This document shows positions 7,540-16,261 of a DNA stretch of 53,868 nucleotides, piece after piece. The stretch is from contig JAGWIC010000009.1 in assembly GCA_028866435.1 (NCBI GenBank), forward strand, positions 1 to 53,868. Direction: 5' to 3'. Positions within the stretch are counted from its first letter, which is position 1, and every line of letters begins with the position of its first letter. The translations under genes and the position numbers were made by a program. The DNA is from Lysobacteraceae bacterium. Its GTDB lineage: Bacteria > Pseudomonadota > Gammaproteobacteria > Xanthomonadales > Rhodanobacteraceae. Under the pieces are notes generated by a model. It was not told the origin of the DNA, searched no databases, and was given only the letters and a program-made list of their open reading frames with translations.

Positions 7540-9492
7540 TCAATGACCGATGTTGGCTGCGAGGAACTGATCGATCCGGGCGAACAGCTCGGCGATGTTG
7601 CCCTCGTTGTAGAACCCGTGCATTTCGTCGGGCTTGTCGATCCACACGTGGGGAATGTGCCGGCTGAGCAGGGCCATGTGCAGGTTGCTGCCCTGGACCG
7701 GCGGCACCCGCGTATCCCTGCCGCCGACCACCAGCATCACGTGCGCCTTCAGCCGGTCGAGCTGGTCGATCGGCGAGTGGCTGGCAAGAACTTGGACATC
7801 CTCGCCAAGCACCTGTCGCAGATAGTTCTCGCCGTAGGTGGACTGCGGAATGTCGCCACGCTTGTACATCAGCGCCAGGTCGTAGACGCCAACGTAGCCA
7901 ATCGCGCACTTGTACAGGTCCGGTTCCTTCACGGCACCCTCGAGCGCGGCGTAGCCGCCATAGCTGCCTCCGAAGATGCATATCCGTTGCGGGTCGGCGA
8001 TACCCTGCGCGATGGCCCAGCGAGTGGCGTCGGTAACGTCATCCTGCATCTTGCCGCCCCATTCGCCCCAGCCCATTTTCTCGAAGTCGTAACCATAGCC
8101 TCCCGAGCCGCGGTAGTTCACCTGCAGCACGGCATAGCCACGCGTGGCCATCGCCTGCACGTAGGGGTCGAAATCCCAGCGATCTCGGATGCCATAGGGA
8201 CCGCCGTGCACGAAAACCACCACTGGCAGTCGCTTGGTTCCCTCTTTGCCTGGTGGGTAGCTCACGTAACCATGCAATTTCAGACCATCGCGCGCCGCGA
8301 AATCGAACGGCTGCTTGCTGGCCATCTGCTCGGGGTTGATCCACGACTTCCGCGCCAGCAGGGGCGTGGCCTTTTTGGTGGTTGCGTCGTACAGGTAGAA
8401 GGTGCCCGGGTCCGCGTCGGCCTGCACCAGCACCACACTGAGTTGTCCGTCGCGGGTGCCGGATACAAAACGCACGCTTTCGCCGGGAAACAGCTTCATC
8501 AGGGCGATCAAGGTTTCATCGGATGCCTGGTGCCCATTGAAAAGCGCCATTCCTGGCCGGCCATCCATGAAACCGACGCCGATGATCTCCTCATCGGCCT
8601 GGCCGAAGAGAAGACCGTCCGGTTCGACATTTTGATTGTTCCAGATCGTGTTCAAGGTGTTGTTCACTGGATCCCACTTGCACACGCCGAAGCCTCCCTG
8701 TGTTGCTGGGCAACGGAAATACGCCTCGCTGTCATCGCGACTGAAGGCAATCGGGAAGGATCGGTCGTCGCTGGCCTTCTGCATCAACTGCCAGCCGTCG
8801 CCACGCAGTGGATGCTGATATACCTTTGCTTCGCCATTGACATCCACGCCATAGGCGAAGCGGATATTGCCGTGGTGATCAGCGACGAATTGCGCATAGC
8901 GCAAGGGAGAGACGATGACGCGGACCTTGTCGCCGTTACGCACATCCATCCTGTAGGCGGCGGGCATGGTGCCTTCCATATTCGTTCCGCCCCATGACTT
9001 GATCGACACCAGCACGTGGTCGGGATCGTTCGGCAAGATGGCGATGAGGCTTGCCTGACCGAACTCGGCGGTCGCCTGGCTGATATGCGAGCCCGTGACC
9101 ATGCCGTTGCGGCGATAGCCGTACAGGGTCTGCGCACCGCTGCCATCGGCGTTGACCGCAAAGATCTCGCCGGTGGCCAGCGGCGCGTCGTAGCCACCCA
9201 CGCGTTCACCCACCGAATAGAGCACGCGCGTGGATGAAACCCAGTCGAAGTCGGTGACATCGTCCTTGGTCCGTGGGCGCACGATGGTGCCTTTCTTGTC
9301 GGACAGATGGATCAAGGCCAGCACCGTTTGCCCGTCGACCACGGCGGTGGCTGCCAGATACTGGCCGTCCGGCGAAATCTTCACATCCTTGTATTGGTCA
9401 TGTCTGGCCAGATCGGCGAAAGGGACTGGTGCCCCCTGCGCAGCGAAGCCAACACAAAGCAATACCAACGCGATCACATGGCGCCATTTCAT
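7540..9492 (-). CDS. Exported S9-family (prolyl oligopeptidase-like) serine peptidase
   Basis: The protein is 650 residues with a signal peptide (MKWRHVIALVLLCVGFAAQG). Two ATGs occur six bases apart; the inner one (9492) is chosen because AGGGGAG lies 8 nt before it but only 2 nt before the outer one. The N-terminal half is a WD/beta-propeller-like region with motifs such as ISPDGQYLA; the C-terminal half is an alpha/beta hydrolase. The catalytic triad is visible: Ser510 in GGSYGG, Asp593 in GGRDTRVP and His625 in DEMHGFYNEG. It likely cleaves short peptides as a dipeptidyl or acylaminoacyl peptidase. Parts of the propeller are less GC-rich than neighbouring genes. Confidence 0.94.
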   Translation of the reverse strand: MKWRHVIALVLLCVGFAAQGAPVPFADLARHDQYKDVKISPDGQYLAATAVVDGQTVLALIHLSDKKGTIVRPRTKDDVTDFDWVSSTRVLYSVGERVGGYDAPLATGEIFAVNADGSGAQTLYGYRRNGMVTGSHISQATAEFGQASLIAILPNDPDHVLVSIKSWGGTNMEGTMPAAYRMDVRNGDKVRVIVSPLRYAQFVADHHGNIRFAYGVDVNGEAKVYQHPLRGDGWQLMQKASDDRSFPIAFSRDDSEAYFRCPATQGGFGVCKWDPVNNTLNTIWNNQNVEPDGLLFGQADEEIIGVGFMDGRPGMALFNGHQASDETLIALMKLFPGESVRFVSGTRDGQLSVVLVQADADPGTFYLYDATTKKATPLLARKSWINPEQMASKQPFDFAARDGLKLHGYVSYPPGKEGTKRLPVVVFVHGGPYGIRDRWDFDPYVQAMATRGYAVLQVNYRGSGGYGYDFEKMGWGEWGGKMQDDVTDATRWAIAQGIADPQRICIFGGSYGGYAALEGAVKEPDLYKCAIGYVGVYDLALMYKRGDIPQSTYGENYLRQVLGEDVQVLASHSPIDQLDRLKAHVMLVVGGRDTRVPPVQGSNLHMALLSRHIPHVWIDKPDEMHGFYNEGNIAELFARIDQFLAANIGH

Positions 9493-9703
9493 GAGCATGT
9501 CTCCCCTGTTTCCCCTGGCGGCACGCTGCGAACGTCCGCATCCCCCCCCGCGCTTTATAGCAGCGTCGTCGAGGCGGCGCGAGCCCATCGCGGTCGGCGC
9601 CGATGCCGCGTCGCCTCTCGTACGGTGGCGTGCCGCCCGGCGCCCACCGCGTGGCGGCCGGTATCCGGCGCGGGGCATGGTTGGAGCACGGCCGGAACCG
9701 GTT

Positions 9704-11167
9704 TCATGGCGCCGCGCATGTCGATGCTTGCGACTGCAACTGGCCGGGCGGGGCGTCGATGGGTGGGCACGACCGTGGTGTCGCTGGTGGCGGCGGCGTC
9801 TGCGCATCCATCGCCGGGTCCGCGGCATCGGTCGTGCCGATCACGATTTTCTGTTCAAAGAGTTTGTTTGTATCGATGTCGCTGTACGTCAGAATGTACT
9901 TTCCTGGCCGAAGATAGAGTTCGCTGCCAACCACCATCTGCCCGTTTACCACGTGTTCGTCGGGAACGGCATTCAGCGGAATCACGTCCAGCACCAGCCG
10001 GTCGGCCGCGATCGAGTTGGCACCCTCGTCGGCGTAGCGTGCCTGGATCAGGCACGGGAATGTCCGCTGGCACCGCTCGGCGTCGACGAAATAGGGTTTG
10101 CGCAGTCCTCCCAGATCGAGCCAGGTAGGGCGCCCCCTGTTCAATTGCTGCGGCGGGAAAAACACGCTGACGTCATAGCCTGGGCGCAATGACCAGGGTT
10201 TGCCGTTCTTGTCCAGGAACACGATGGGCTGCGCAGGGTGCAGCTTGCGCATGACCGCGCCATAGTAGGGGTGATCGTCGGCGGCAGAGGGGTGTGCATA
10301 CAGCATGGTCTGCTCCACGCTCAGCGGATCGATGCCGCTGATTTTCTGCAGATGCTCGGCCATGCTTGATCCGCCCAGGAAGGTGCCTGACTTCTGGATG
10401 TGGGCATAGCCGGCGTTGACCACCAGTCGCGCGTCGGGGTGGTTCCTGAACACCTGGCGGTAGATGTTGCGTGCTTGTTCCGCCTCACGCGCATCGCCCG
10501 TCGCATTCGACTCGGCCTCGTAGGCGATCACCTTGAATCCGAGCTTGAGTGCCGTACGTACCATCTCGGCATAGATCGGTTCCTCGGTGTAGAAGCCGCT
10601 GCCCGCCACCGGATAGCCGCGGGCCTGCAGGCCGGTGTCCGTCTGGTAAAGGGTTTCGGAAGCGAAGTAATTGAAGCCCTCGGCGCGGAGCCGGCTCAGC
10701 AGTTGCACCGTCAGCGTGCGCGTCAGCGGCACGTTGTGTGCCTCGTTGAAGAACACCGCCCGGTAGTGGCGCGCCAGTTCGGGGATGGCGTCGAGCGCAT
10801 TGCGCGCACGGAAGCCGCCGACCGACAGCGGCGATGGGCGGTCGTCGGGAAGCGCCTGCTGTTTGATCGAGAAACTGGCGGCGGCATCGGGATAGTCGCC
10901 GATGAACGTCTGATACCAGCTCAGGTACTGACCGAAGATGAGGCGAAAGGCGGTCTCCTTGTTGCCGGCATAGGCATAGCGCATGACCTGGTACTGGGCC
11001 AGCAAACCCTTGTGGGTATTGGCCTCCCGCATGATCCGCTCGGACTTGTCGACCGCTGCGATCTGCTGCTCCTGCCATTGTTCCGCCGTCTGGGCGTGAG
11101 GTGGCGCGCCAGGCGCGGCAAGCAGCAGGGCGGATCCCAGGACCATCAGTCGCAGACGCGGGAACAT
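9704..11167 (-). CDS. Secreted protein with EreA/ChaN-superfamily-like features, function unknown
   Basis: The protein is 487 residues with a signal peptide (MFPRLRLMVLGSALLLAAPG). A central block contains FFNEAHN, an ASETLY segment about 30 residues later, and further conserved-looking His/Tyr positions (VVNAGYAHIQKSG). Together these recall the erythromycin-esterase / ChaN / TIKI fold, in which an acidic residue followed by His (here NEAH) marks the active site. The C-terminal 40 residues are Pro/Ala/Thr-rich and look disordered. The gene is transcribed like the S9 peptidase, 211 bp upstream of it. The substrate cannot be told, and the superfamily assignment is a pattern judgement. Confidence 0.6.
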   Translation of the reverse strand: MFPRLRLMVLGSALLLAAPGAPPHAQTAEQWQEQQIAAVDKSERIMREANTHKGLLAQYQVMRYAYAGNKETAFRLIFGQYLSWYQTFIGDYPDAAASFSIKQQALPDDRPSPLSVGGFRARNALDAIPELARHYRAVFFNEAHNVPLTRTLTVQLLSRLRAEGFNYFASETLYQTDTGLQARGYPVAGSGFYTEEPIYAEMVRTALKLGFKVIAYEAESNATGDAREAEQARNIYRQVFRNHPDARLVVNAGYAHIQKSGTFLGGSSMAEHLQKISGIDPLSVEQTMLYAHPSAADDHPYYGAVMRKLHPAQPIVFLDKNGKPWSLRPGYDVSVFFPPQQLNRGRPTWLDLGGLRKPYFVDAERCQRTFPCLIQARYADEGANSIAADRLVLDVIPLNAVPDEHVVNGQMVVGSELYLRPGKYILTYSDIDTNKLFEQKIVIGTTDAADPAMDAQTPPPPATPRSCPPIDAPPGQLQSQASTCAAP

Positions 11168-11363
11168 CGCTTGCTCCAGTGAGGCTGGCGGGAGGTCGAC
11201 GGCTGTTTTACCAGCTCAGGCAGCTGCTGTCGCGGTGGCCAGCCGACGGCTTCTCCGTGCAGCATGCGACAGGACAACGCCGCGGCGCCCTGTGCCATGC
11301 GGCACAGGAAAACCCATGGCGCGCAGGAGCAGAATCGACGCTTCTGCCACCGGAGAGCCGATC

Positions 11364-12164
11364 ATGCATCCACGGTCCGTGTCCTTATCCCTCGCACTTG
11401 CTCTTGCGCTCGCGCTGCCAGCCGTGGCCGCGCCCCCCAAGCCCCATCCGGCCGGTGCCGCGCTCGCCGGCGCGGTGCAAAGGGGGGTGGACGATCCGGC
11501 GCGTGCTGCGGACAAGGCCGACGACGCCCGGCGCAAGGTGGTGCAGGTGATGACCTTCGCCGAGGTCAAGCCCGGCCAGAAGGTGCTCGAGCTGGTGCCA
11601 GGCAGCGGCTACTGGACGCGGGTATTCAGTGCCATCGTCGGGCCGCAGGGGCATGTCTACACCGTCTGGCCGGACGAGATGGCCAAGTATTCGGCGAAGA
11701 GTCTGGCCACCTGGCGGCAGCTGGTGGCCACGCCGCATTACGCCAACGTCAGCCTGTTGCAGCAGCCGGCGGCACAGTTGAGTGCGCCGGTGCCGGTGGA
11801 CCTGGTGTTCACCTCGCAGAACTACCACGACTACCACGACCCCTTCATGGGGCCGGTGGACATGGCCAGGTTCGACCGGCGGGTCTATGACGCGCTCAAG
11901 CCCGGCGGCCTGTTCGTGGTGATCGACCATGTGGCCCCGGCCGGCTCCGGCCTGGCCGACACCAACACCCTGCACCGCATCGACCCGGCGGTGGTGAAGC
12001 GGGAGGTCGAGGCGGCCGGTTTCGTTTTCGACGGTGCCAGCGGGGCGCTGCGCAACCCGGCCGATCCGCATGACATCAAGGTCTTCGACAAGGCGATACG
12101 TGGCCATACCGATCAGTTCATCTACCGGTTCCGCAAGCCGGCCCGGCAGGAAGACGGGCGCTAG
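11364..12164 (+). CDS. SAM-methyltransferase-fold protein with signal peptide
   Basis: The protein is 266 residues. The start at 11364 is supported by GGAGAG upstream and by an immediate signal peptide rich in Leu and Ala (MHPRSVSLSLALALALALP). After cleavage, a class I methyltransferase fold follows: motif I is VLELVPGSGYWTRVFS, and a later DLVFTSQNYHDYHD and ALKPGGLFVVIDH fit motifs III-V. Export is odd for an enzyme that needs cytoplasmic SAM. Similar exported proteins are common in Proteobacteria and usually annotated only as methyltransferases. The role is unknown. The gene is followed closely by the DDAH-like gene on the same strand (about 26 bp). Confidence 0.85.
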   Translation: MHPRSVSLSLALALALALPAVAAPPKPHPAGAALAGAVQRGVDDPARAADKADDARRKVVQVMTFAEVKPGQKVLELVPGSGYWTRVFSAIVGPQGHVYTVWPDEMAKYSAKSLATWRQLVATPHYANVSLLQQPAAQLSAPVPVDLVFTSQNYHDYHDPFMGPVDMARFDRRVYDALKPGGLFVVIDHVAPAGSGLADTNTLHRIDPAVVKREVEAAGFVFDGASGALRNPADPHDIKVFDKAIRGHTDQFIYRFRKPARQEDGR

Positions 12165-12190
12165 GCCCGCCCGGATACTTGAACGAGCCC

Positions 12191-12964
12191 ATGCCCATGT
12201 GGACCGCCATCACCCGTGAAGTCAGTCCCGCGCTGGCGGCCTGCGAGCTTTCCTACATCCCGCGCGAGCCCATCGACGTGCCGCTGGCGCGCGCGCAGCA
12301 CCACGCCTATCGGCAGGCGCTGCTCGACCACGGATGCACGGTGCTGTGCCTGCCGGCCGAGCCCGGGCTGGCCGATTCGGTGTTCGTCGAGGACGTGGCC
12401 ATCGTGCTGGACGAAATCGGCATCCTCACCCGTCCGGGCGCCGCGTCGCGGCGAGCCGAGGTGGCCAGCGTGGCCCGCGCATTGGGCCACTACCGGCCGC
12501 TGCGGGCGATCGAGGCGCCGGCCACGATCGATGGTGGCGACGTATTGCGCATCGGGCGCATGCTTTACGTCGGCGAGTCGGCGCGCAGCAATGCGGCGGG
12601 CATTGCGCAACTGGGCGAGTTGCTGGCCGTTCACGGCTACGTGGTCGAGGGCGTGACGACCCGCGGCTGCCTGCACCTGAAGTCGGCGGTGACGGCGCTG
12701 GCGGAGGACACCGTGCTGCTGCAGCCGGCCTGGGTCGATCGCCGCCGCTTCGAGCGGTACCGCATCGTGGAGATCGACCCGGCCGAACCGCATGCGGCGA
12801 ACGTGCTGCGGGTGGGCGACCAACTGATCATGCCGGCCAGTTTTCCGCGCACCCGGCAGCGGCTGCTGGACGCGGGCTTCGAGGTCACCGCGGTGGACGT
12901 TTCCGAATTGCAGAAGGCGGAAGGCGCGGTGACCTGCTGCAGCCTGGTATTCCGGGTCGACTAG
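12191..12964 (+). CDS. Dimethylargininase / arginine-deiminase-superfamily hydrolase
   Basis: The protein is about 257 residues. The start is uncertain among TTG 12179, ATG 12191 and ATG 12197, with no clear ribosome-binding site. The amidinotransferase fold is recognisable. Substrate-binding acidic residues lie in DSVFVEDVAIV, followed by DGGDVLRIG; the catalytic His is in GCLHLKS and the nucleophilic Cys near the C-terminus in VTCCSLVF. DDAH enzymes convert N-omega-methylated arginines to citrulline and methylamines. Some relatives act on other guanidino compounds, so the exact substrate is open. The gene may be co-transcribed with the exported methyltransferase gene. Confidence 0.85.
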   Translation: MPMWTAITREVSPALAACELSYIPREPIDVPLARAQHHAYRQALLDHGCTVLCLPAEPGLADSVFVEDVAIVLDEIGILTRPGAASRRAEVASVARALGHYRPLRAIEAPATIDGGDVLRIGRMLYVGESARSNAAGIAQLGELLAVHGYVVEGVTTRGCLHLKSAVTALAEDTVLLQPAWVDRRRFERYRIVEIDPAEPHAANVLRVGDQLIMPASFPRTRQRLLDAGFEVTAVDVSELQKAEGAVTCCSLVFRVD

Positions 12965-13023
12965 GAGCGTGGGCCGCCGGGTCGAACGGGTGGGTTATTG
13001 CCCGGGCATCGGTGCGGTGGAAC

Positions 13024-14070
13024 TCAGGATGCCTTGCTCATCGAGAAATTGTGGCGCAGTTCGAGCTGGCACCGCTCCAGCTGCGGCGGCGTGAAGAAGC
13101 CCGGGATCGCGTCGTCGAGGTCGATTTCATCGGGGATCCGGTCGTGGTCGCGCAGCAGCTGGGCCATCGCCAGCAGGTCGGATACGTACAGGACCCTGCC
13201 CAGGGAGGAAGCGATCTCGCCCGCGGGCCGCAGGCCGTCCTCCATGGCCTCCGTCACGTTGGCCGGCAGCTCCCAATGCCGTGCCGCCTGCAGCGACAGC
13301 TGGGCGGCCAGCTGCTCGCAGGCGACGAGGAAGCCCGCGGATACCGGCACATGCACCGTGGGCATCAGCTTGCCTAGCAGGCGCACCACGGCACCGGTGC
13401 CGGTACGGCTGGTGATGCCGGCAAGGTAGGCCTCGAACACATCGCAGCCGCTGACCTTGCCGAGCATGGCGCAGGCATGCGCGCAGCGCTCGGCATGCTC
13501 CCACAGGCGGATGCCCGCGGAGGGCGCGATGCCTCCCGCATTGGCCTGCAGCAGCGGTTTCATGACGTGCTGGGTCAGCACCTGGCGCAGTCCGTCGTGA
13601 CCGAGCAGCACCACCGCCTGGCGCAGGCTGTTGATGGGTTGTACCGACCGGTAATAGACGCTGCTGGTTACCCGCATGACTTCGCCGACCATCAGCGGGT
13701 CGCGCCCGACCAGCTTGGCCAACTGGTCGCCGGCGGCATCCTCGTTCTTGAGCGTGCGCAGCAGTTGCGGCAGCACGCTCGGCAGGCGCGGCAGGCTGCT
13801 CATGTCGAACCGCAGGCTCAGTTGCTTCAGCCTCTTCAGCATCGCCTGCTCGGCGGGGCTGAGCTCGTCGACCTTGCGTTCGGGCAGACCTAGCACGAAG
13901 CGGTTGAAGCGGTCGCCGATCTCCTGCCGGGACAGTGCCGGCAGCGCGATCTCGTCCGGCACCGCCACTTCGGCGGCACGTGCCGGCCGGGTCGTTGCCA
14001 CGGCACGGGGCGGTGCGCGATGTGCAGCCGCAGTCGAGCTGCCAAAGATGCGCCGCCACATGCTGGCCAT
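13024..14070 (-). CDS. HDOD-domain signalling protein
   Basis: The protein is 348 residues without signal or membrane segment. An N-terminal linker is followed by an HDOD domain (about 85-290), with features such as SLPRLPSVLPQLLRTL and the INSLRQAVVLLGHDGLRQV block typical of the family. HDOD proteins lack the HD metal site and act as regulatory scaffolds in stress and c-di-GMP-related signalling. The start is supported by an AGGAAAGGAA stretch upstream. The gene is convergent with the DDAH-like gene. Confidence 0.88.
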   Translation of the reverse strand: MASMWRRIFGSSTAAAHRAPPRAVATTRPARAAEVAVPDEIALPALSRQEIGDRFNRFVLGLPERKVDELSPAEQAMLKRLKQLSLRFDMSSLPRLPSVLPQLLRTLKNEDAAGDQLAKLVGRDPLMVGEVMRVTSSVYYRSVQPINSLRQAVVLLGHDGLRQVLTQHVMKPLLQANAGGIAPSAGIRLWEHAERCAHACAMLGKVSGCDVFEAYLAGITSRTGTGAVVRLLGKLMPTVHVPVSAGFLVACEQLAAQLSLQAARHWELPANVTEAMEDGLRPAGEIASSLGRVLYVSDLLAMAQLLRDHDRIPDEIDLDDAIPGFFTPPQLERCQLELRHNFSMSKAS

Positions 14071-14288
14071 AGGGTGGTTCCTTTCCTGCGCGCGTCAATT
14101 CCGCGTCGTCTGCCGCTTATCGGCGGCTGTCCGGGAAAATGTAGCGGCGATGCGGGACGCGGGCGGGCGACGCGCGGCAGGAGCCATGGCGAGTTCTTCG
14201 CGATGCCATGGCGGCGCCGCGCTCGACGGCCCGACCGGCGCGCCCGGTGCATGGCGGGCGCGACCGGGGGCCGGCAAGGTTCATGCGG

Positions 14289-14390
14289 TCACTTGCTGTT
14301 CTTCTTTTCCTGCTTGGCCGCTCTCTTTTCCTTCATCGTCTTGGCCGGCTTTTTCTTTTCGCTTTTCTTTGAATCCATACCCTTGCTCAT
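14289..14390 (-). CDS. Very small lysine-rich protein (33 residues)
   Basis: The minus strand encodes MSKGMDSKKSEKKKPAKTMK followed by EKRAAKQEKKNSK and TGA. SD-like AGGGAG lies 6 nt before the ATG at 14390 (a second ATG directly upstream is only 3 nt from it). About 40% of residues are Lys. The 'SKGMD...KKPAKT.KEKRA' pattern resembles small conserved hypothetical proteins of Proteobacteria, as far as I recall. It would be missed by length cut-offs. It may bind nucleic acid or ribosomes through charge, but no function is known. Confidence 0.7.
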   Translation of the reverse strand: MSKGMDSKKSEKKKPAKTMKEKRAAKQEKKNSK

Positions 14391-14468
14391 CATCTTCTCC
14401 CTGGATGTATTGGTGGCTTGAAGCTTATGACCTGCGCTCGCCTGCCGCCAGCGGTTCGGCGGCCGCCC

Positions 14469-15191
14469 TCAGATTCGTTCCCGCGGGCCAAGGTGGCGCC
14501 ACTGGCCCGCGGGCAGCTTCGACAGCGGAATCCGGCCGACCCGCAGGCACTTGAGCGCCAGCACCTGCAGCCCGACCGCTTCGCACATCGGCGTGATCTG
14601 GCTTGCCTGCAGGCGCTTGAAGGCAAAGCGGAGCCGCCGTTCGCTCTGCCAGCTGACCTTGATCGGCGGCATCGCGTAGTTGTTGAAACGCAGGCCGTGG
14701 TTGAGCAGGGCCAGGCCGGCGGGCGCCAGCTCGCCGCTGACGTCGACCAGATACTCCTGCTCGACCTGGTCGATGTCGTCGGTCAGCTTGCGGGTGACCC
14801 GCCAGTCCTGGGTGAAAACCAGCAGGCCGCTGGCTTCCCTGGCCAGCGCCAGCGGCGAGCCCAGCCGTTGCAGGTGGCGCCGCAGCGGCCGCACCCCGGA
14901 GTCGTCGCCGGCCCATTGCGTGTCCGCGCTGACCAGGGCGCTGGCCGGGTTGGCGCCAGCGCCGCTGTCGTAGCCGACCGGCTTGTGCAGGATCAGGGTC
15001 GCCGGCTCGGCGGCAACCGGCCTGGCAGCGGGGTCGAGTTCCACCGTCTGGGTGTCGACCATGAACTGGGGCTGTTCCACCACGACGCCGTCGACGCGCA
15101 CCCAGCCGCCTTCGATGTATTGCTCGGCCTCGCGCCGGGAACACCGGGTCAGTGCGACGACGCGCTTGGCGAGGCGGACCGGTGCGGTCAT
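14469..15191 (-). CDS. RluF/RsuA-family pseudouridine synthase homologue lacking the catalytic Asp
   Basis: The protein is 240 residues. It has an N-terminal S4 RNA-binding domain (about 5-60; CSRREAEQYIEGGWVRVDG) and a pseudouridine-synthase core. The family signature GRLD-R-(D/E)-x-SGLL is here LALAREASGLL, so the catalytic Asp is Ala117. The C-terminal RQIRRMCE block is QITPMCE. The fold and RNA-binding part are intact with no frameshift. It may bind rRNA without modifying it, or use another residue. The ATG at 15191 fits the S4 start but has no clear SD; an in-frame upstream ATG is possible. It is divergent from the RIO kinase gene. Confidence 0.85.
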   Translation of the reverse strand: MTAPVRLAKRVVALTRCSRREAEQYIEGGWVRVDGVVVEQPQFMVDTQTVELDPAARPVAAEPATLILHKPVGYDSGAGANPASALVSADTQWAGDDSGVRPLRRHLQRLGSPLALAREASGLLVFTQDWRVTRKLTDDIDQVEQEYLVDVSGELAPAGLALLNHGLRFNNYAMPPIKVSWQSERRLRFAFKRLQASQITPMCEAVGLQVLALKCLRVGRIPLSKLPAGQWRHLGPRERI

Positions 15192-15347
15192 CTGGGGCTG
15201 CCGTCGGAGAAGAAGGTGCATTGTAGGCCCTGCCGAGGTCGCGGCTGCGCGGCTGGCTGCAGCGTTGCGCTGGCGGCGGCAGGGGTGGTCCGGTGGGTCG
15301 ATGGCGCGGCGCGCGCGGGAAACGACCGGCGCCCCCCGTCGATCGGC

Positions 15348-15353
15348 CATAAT
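15348..15353 (+). promoter_or_regulatory. Candidate -10 element for the RIO kinase gene
   Basis: CATAAT lies 35 bp before the RIO kinase ATG in the divergent intergenic region. I see no convincing -35 hexamer, so this is a weak prediction based on position and similarity to TATAAT. Confidence 0.35.
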
Positions 15354-15388
15354 GGGCGCCATTCCATGATGTTGAAGCCATTCCGCGC

Positions 15389-16249
15389 ATGAAGACACCC
15401 AAGGGCCTGCAGGATCTGATCGACGAAGGGGTGATCGATCAGGTGCTGCGACCGCTGAAAAGCGGCAAGGAAGCGTCGGTCTACGTCGTCCGTTCGGGTG
15501 ACGATATTCGTTGCGCGAAGGTATACAAGGACATGGCGCAGCGCAGTTTCCAGGCGCGCGTGCAGTACCAGGAGGGGCGCAAGGTGCGCGGCAGCCGGCA
15601 GGCGCGTGCGATGGGCAAGGCGAGCAAGTTCGGTCGCAAGGAAGCCGAGGCGGCGTGGAAGAACGCCGAGGTCGATGCCCTGTACCAGCTCACCGCGGCC
15701 GGCGTGCGGGTACCCAGGCCCTATGGCTATTTCAGCGGCGTGCTGGTGATGGAGCTGGTCACCGACGCCGAGGGCTACTCCGCGCCGCGCCTCGGCGAGG
15801 TGGAGCTGTCGGCCGACACCGCCCGCGAGTACCACCGCTTCCTGATGCAGCAGGTGGCGCGCATGCTCTGCGTGGGGCTGATCCACGGCGATCTGTCCGA
15901 ATACAACGTGCTGGTGGGGCCGGACGGCCCGGTGATCATCGACCTGCCGCAGGCCGTCAGCGCGTCGGGCAACAACAACGCGCGCACCATGCTGCGACGC
16001 GACGTGGGCAATATCAGCATCAGCCTGTCGCGCTTCGCGCCGGAGTTGCTGGATACGCACTACGGCGAAGAGATGTGGGCGCTGTACGAGCTGGGCGAGC
16101 TGCACCCGGACACCCGGCTCACCGGCCATTTCGAGTTCGACCAGCGCATCGCCGATGTCGACAGCGTGATGCAGTCGATCATCGACGCGCGCGAGGAGGC
16201 GATGATCCGCCAGCAGGGCCGCGAAGAGGCGGCACGCGCCGATTTGTAG
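15389..16249 (+). CDS. RIO-family serine protein kinase
   Basis: The protein is 286 residues. It has the compact RIO kinase fold: a nucleotide loop SGKEASVY, the ATP-binding Lys in CAKVYK, the catalytic loop HGDLSEYNVL with Asp168, and the metal-binding IIDLPQAV. RIO kinases in archaea and eukaryotes act in ribosome maturation; bacterial members are less studied. Its placement opposite an rRNA-modification homologue is suggestive only. The stop codon TAG lies within a short GTAGG...CTAC palindrome shared with the convergent FKBP gene. Confidence 0.92.
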   Translation: MKTPKGLQDLIDEGVIDQVLRPLKSGKEASVYVVRSGDDIRCAKVYKDMAQRSFQARVQYQEGRKVRGSRQARAMGKASKFGRKEAEAAWKNAEVDALYQLTAAGVRVPRPYGYFSGVLVMELVTDAEGYSAPRLGEVELSADTAREYHRFLMQQVARMLCVGLIHGDLSEYNVLVGPDGPVIIDLPQAVSASGNNNARTMLRRDVGNISISLSRFAPELLDTHYGEEMWALYELGELHPDTRLTGHFEFDQRIADVDSVMQSIIDAREEAMIRQQGREEAARADL

Positions 16250-16261
16250 GAGCGGCGCTAC
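16246..16261. repeat. Short palindrome carrying both stop codons of convergent genes
   Basis: GTAGGAGCGGCGCTAC spans the 8-bp gap between the RIO kinase and FKBP genes. Its ends provide TAG on the plus strand (16247-16249) and TAG on the minus strand (16258-16260). It begins like the REP family (GTAGGAGCG) and may be a collapsed copy. Confidence 0.6.

Noticed and set aside
7367-7981. Upstream extension of the M14 peptidase frame
   Set aside because: It would run through a REP element and overlap the S9 gene out of frame, and it would bury the signal peptide.
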